Below, in pieces: positions 5,907 through 5,961 of a stretch of DNA of 5,961 nucleotides. The DNA comes from an uncultured Rhodanobacteraceae bacterium (GTDB lineage: Bacteria > Pseudomonadota > Gammaproteobacteria > Xanthomonadales > Rhodanobacteraceae), in assembly GCA_913053815.1 (NCBI GenBank), contig CAJXGK010000133.1:1-5961 (forward strand), read 5' to 3'. The position numbers and the translations under genes are program-made. The first letter of the stretch is position 1. Each line of letters starts with the position of its first letter. A model generated the notes under the pieces. That model had not been told where the DNA came from. It did not search any database and was given only the letters and a program-made list of their open reading frames with translations.

Positions 5907-5961
5907 TACTGTAGTGCTTCACGCGGTTTGAACCGTTTTATCCAGAGACTGTTTGGCGTGG
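5907..5961 (-). mobile_element. Second IS630-family element, 3' end (runs off window)
   Basis: The reverse complement of this stretch matches the right end of the element at 3102-3730. Shared blocks are AAAACGGTTCAAA and TGAAGCACTACA, then one C/G difference, then TA, after which the sequences diverge. The element end is therefore at TA 5907-5908. It lies in opposite orientation to the first copy, with the rest beyond the window. Differences in the shared 50-60 bp show two related, non-identical elements. Confidence 0.75.
5919..5961 (-). CDS. IS630-family transposase, last residues (5'-partial)
   Basis: Only the C-terminal 13 residues and the stop (5919-5921) are in view: HAKQSLDKTVQTA. They align with RARRSLNKTVQIA at the end of the other transposase, with the stop at the equivalent position. 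Whether the rest of the gene is intact cannot be judged from this window. Confidence 0.7.
   Translation of the reverse strand, partial: HAKQSLDKTVQTA

Noticed and set aside
3102..5961. CRISPR array, tRNA or rRNA gene, or attachment site
   Set aside because: No regularly spaced repeats, no tRNA cloverleaf arms and no rRNA-like sequence were seen in the accessory half.

Overview
The window looks like a proteobacterial chromosome segment, most likely gammaproteobacterial. An outer-membrane TonB-dependent receptor shows a Gram-negative cell, and the ClpB C-terminus is of the proteobacterial type. I cannot name a genus from sequence alone. The left half is ordinary chromosome. The right half is a patch of decayed mobile DNA.

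Left half (1-3060). The window opens inside the 3' end of clpB (+), the ClpB/Hsp104 disaggregase. It converges on a large TonB-dependent receptor gene (-), and the two share a 72-bp gap holding a strong intrinsic terminator aimed at the receptor transcript. The receptor start is best placed at 2912, where a signal peptide begins. A promoter candidate (-35 at 3020-3025, -10 at 2997-3002) and an imperfect palindrome (3029-3048) lie upstream.

Right half (about 3100-5961). The 3' part of an IS630-family transposase (+, two frameshifts, N-terminus missing) ends at a TA dinucleotide at 3729-3730. Immediately beyond it is a multiply frameshifted DDE integrase-type transposase (-). That gene is cut exactly at the IS630 end, so the IS630 element appears to have inserted into it. 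Next come a non-coding stretch with a perfect 8-bp hairpin and a 10-bp direct repeat, and then an unrecognised coding-like remnant (+, 4677 to about 4960). After these comes an apparently intact toxin-antitoxin operon (-): a RelE/HigB-type toxin first, then an overlapping XRE/HigA-type antitoxin, with a palindrome between the promoter hexamers. The last 55 bases are the 3' end of a second, diverged IS630-family copy on the minus strand.

The segment of about 2.2 kb from 3731 to 5906 is therefore bracketed by two tail-to-tail IS630 3' ends. Its only intact genes are the toxin-antitoxin pair, a common survivor in such debris. I found no convincing new system. The items most worth following up are the unassigned ORF, the IS-bracketed toxin-antitoxin island and the candidate operators.
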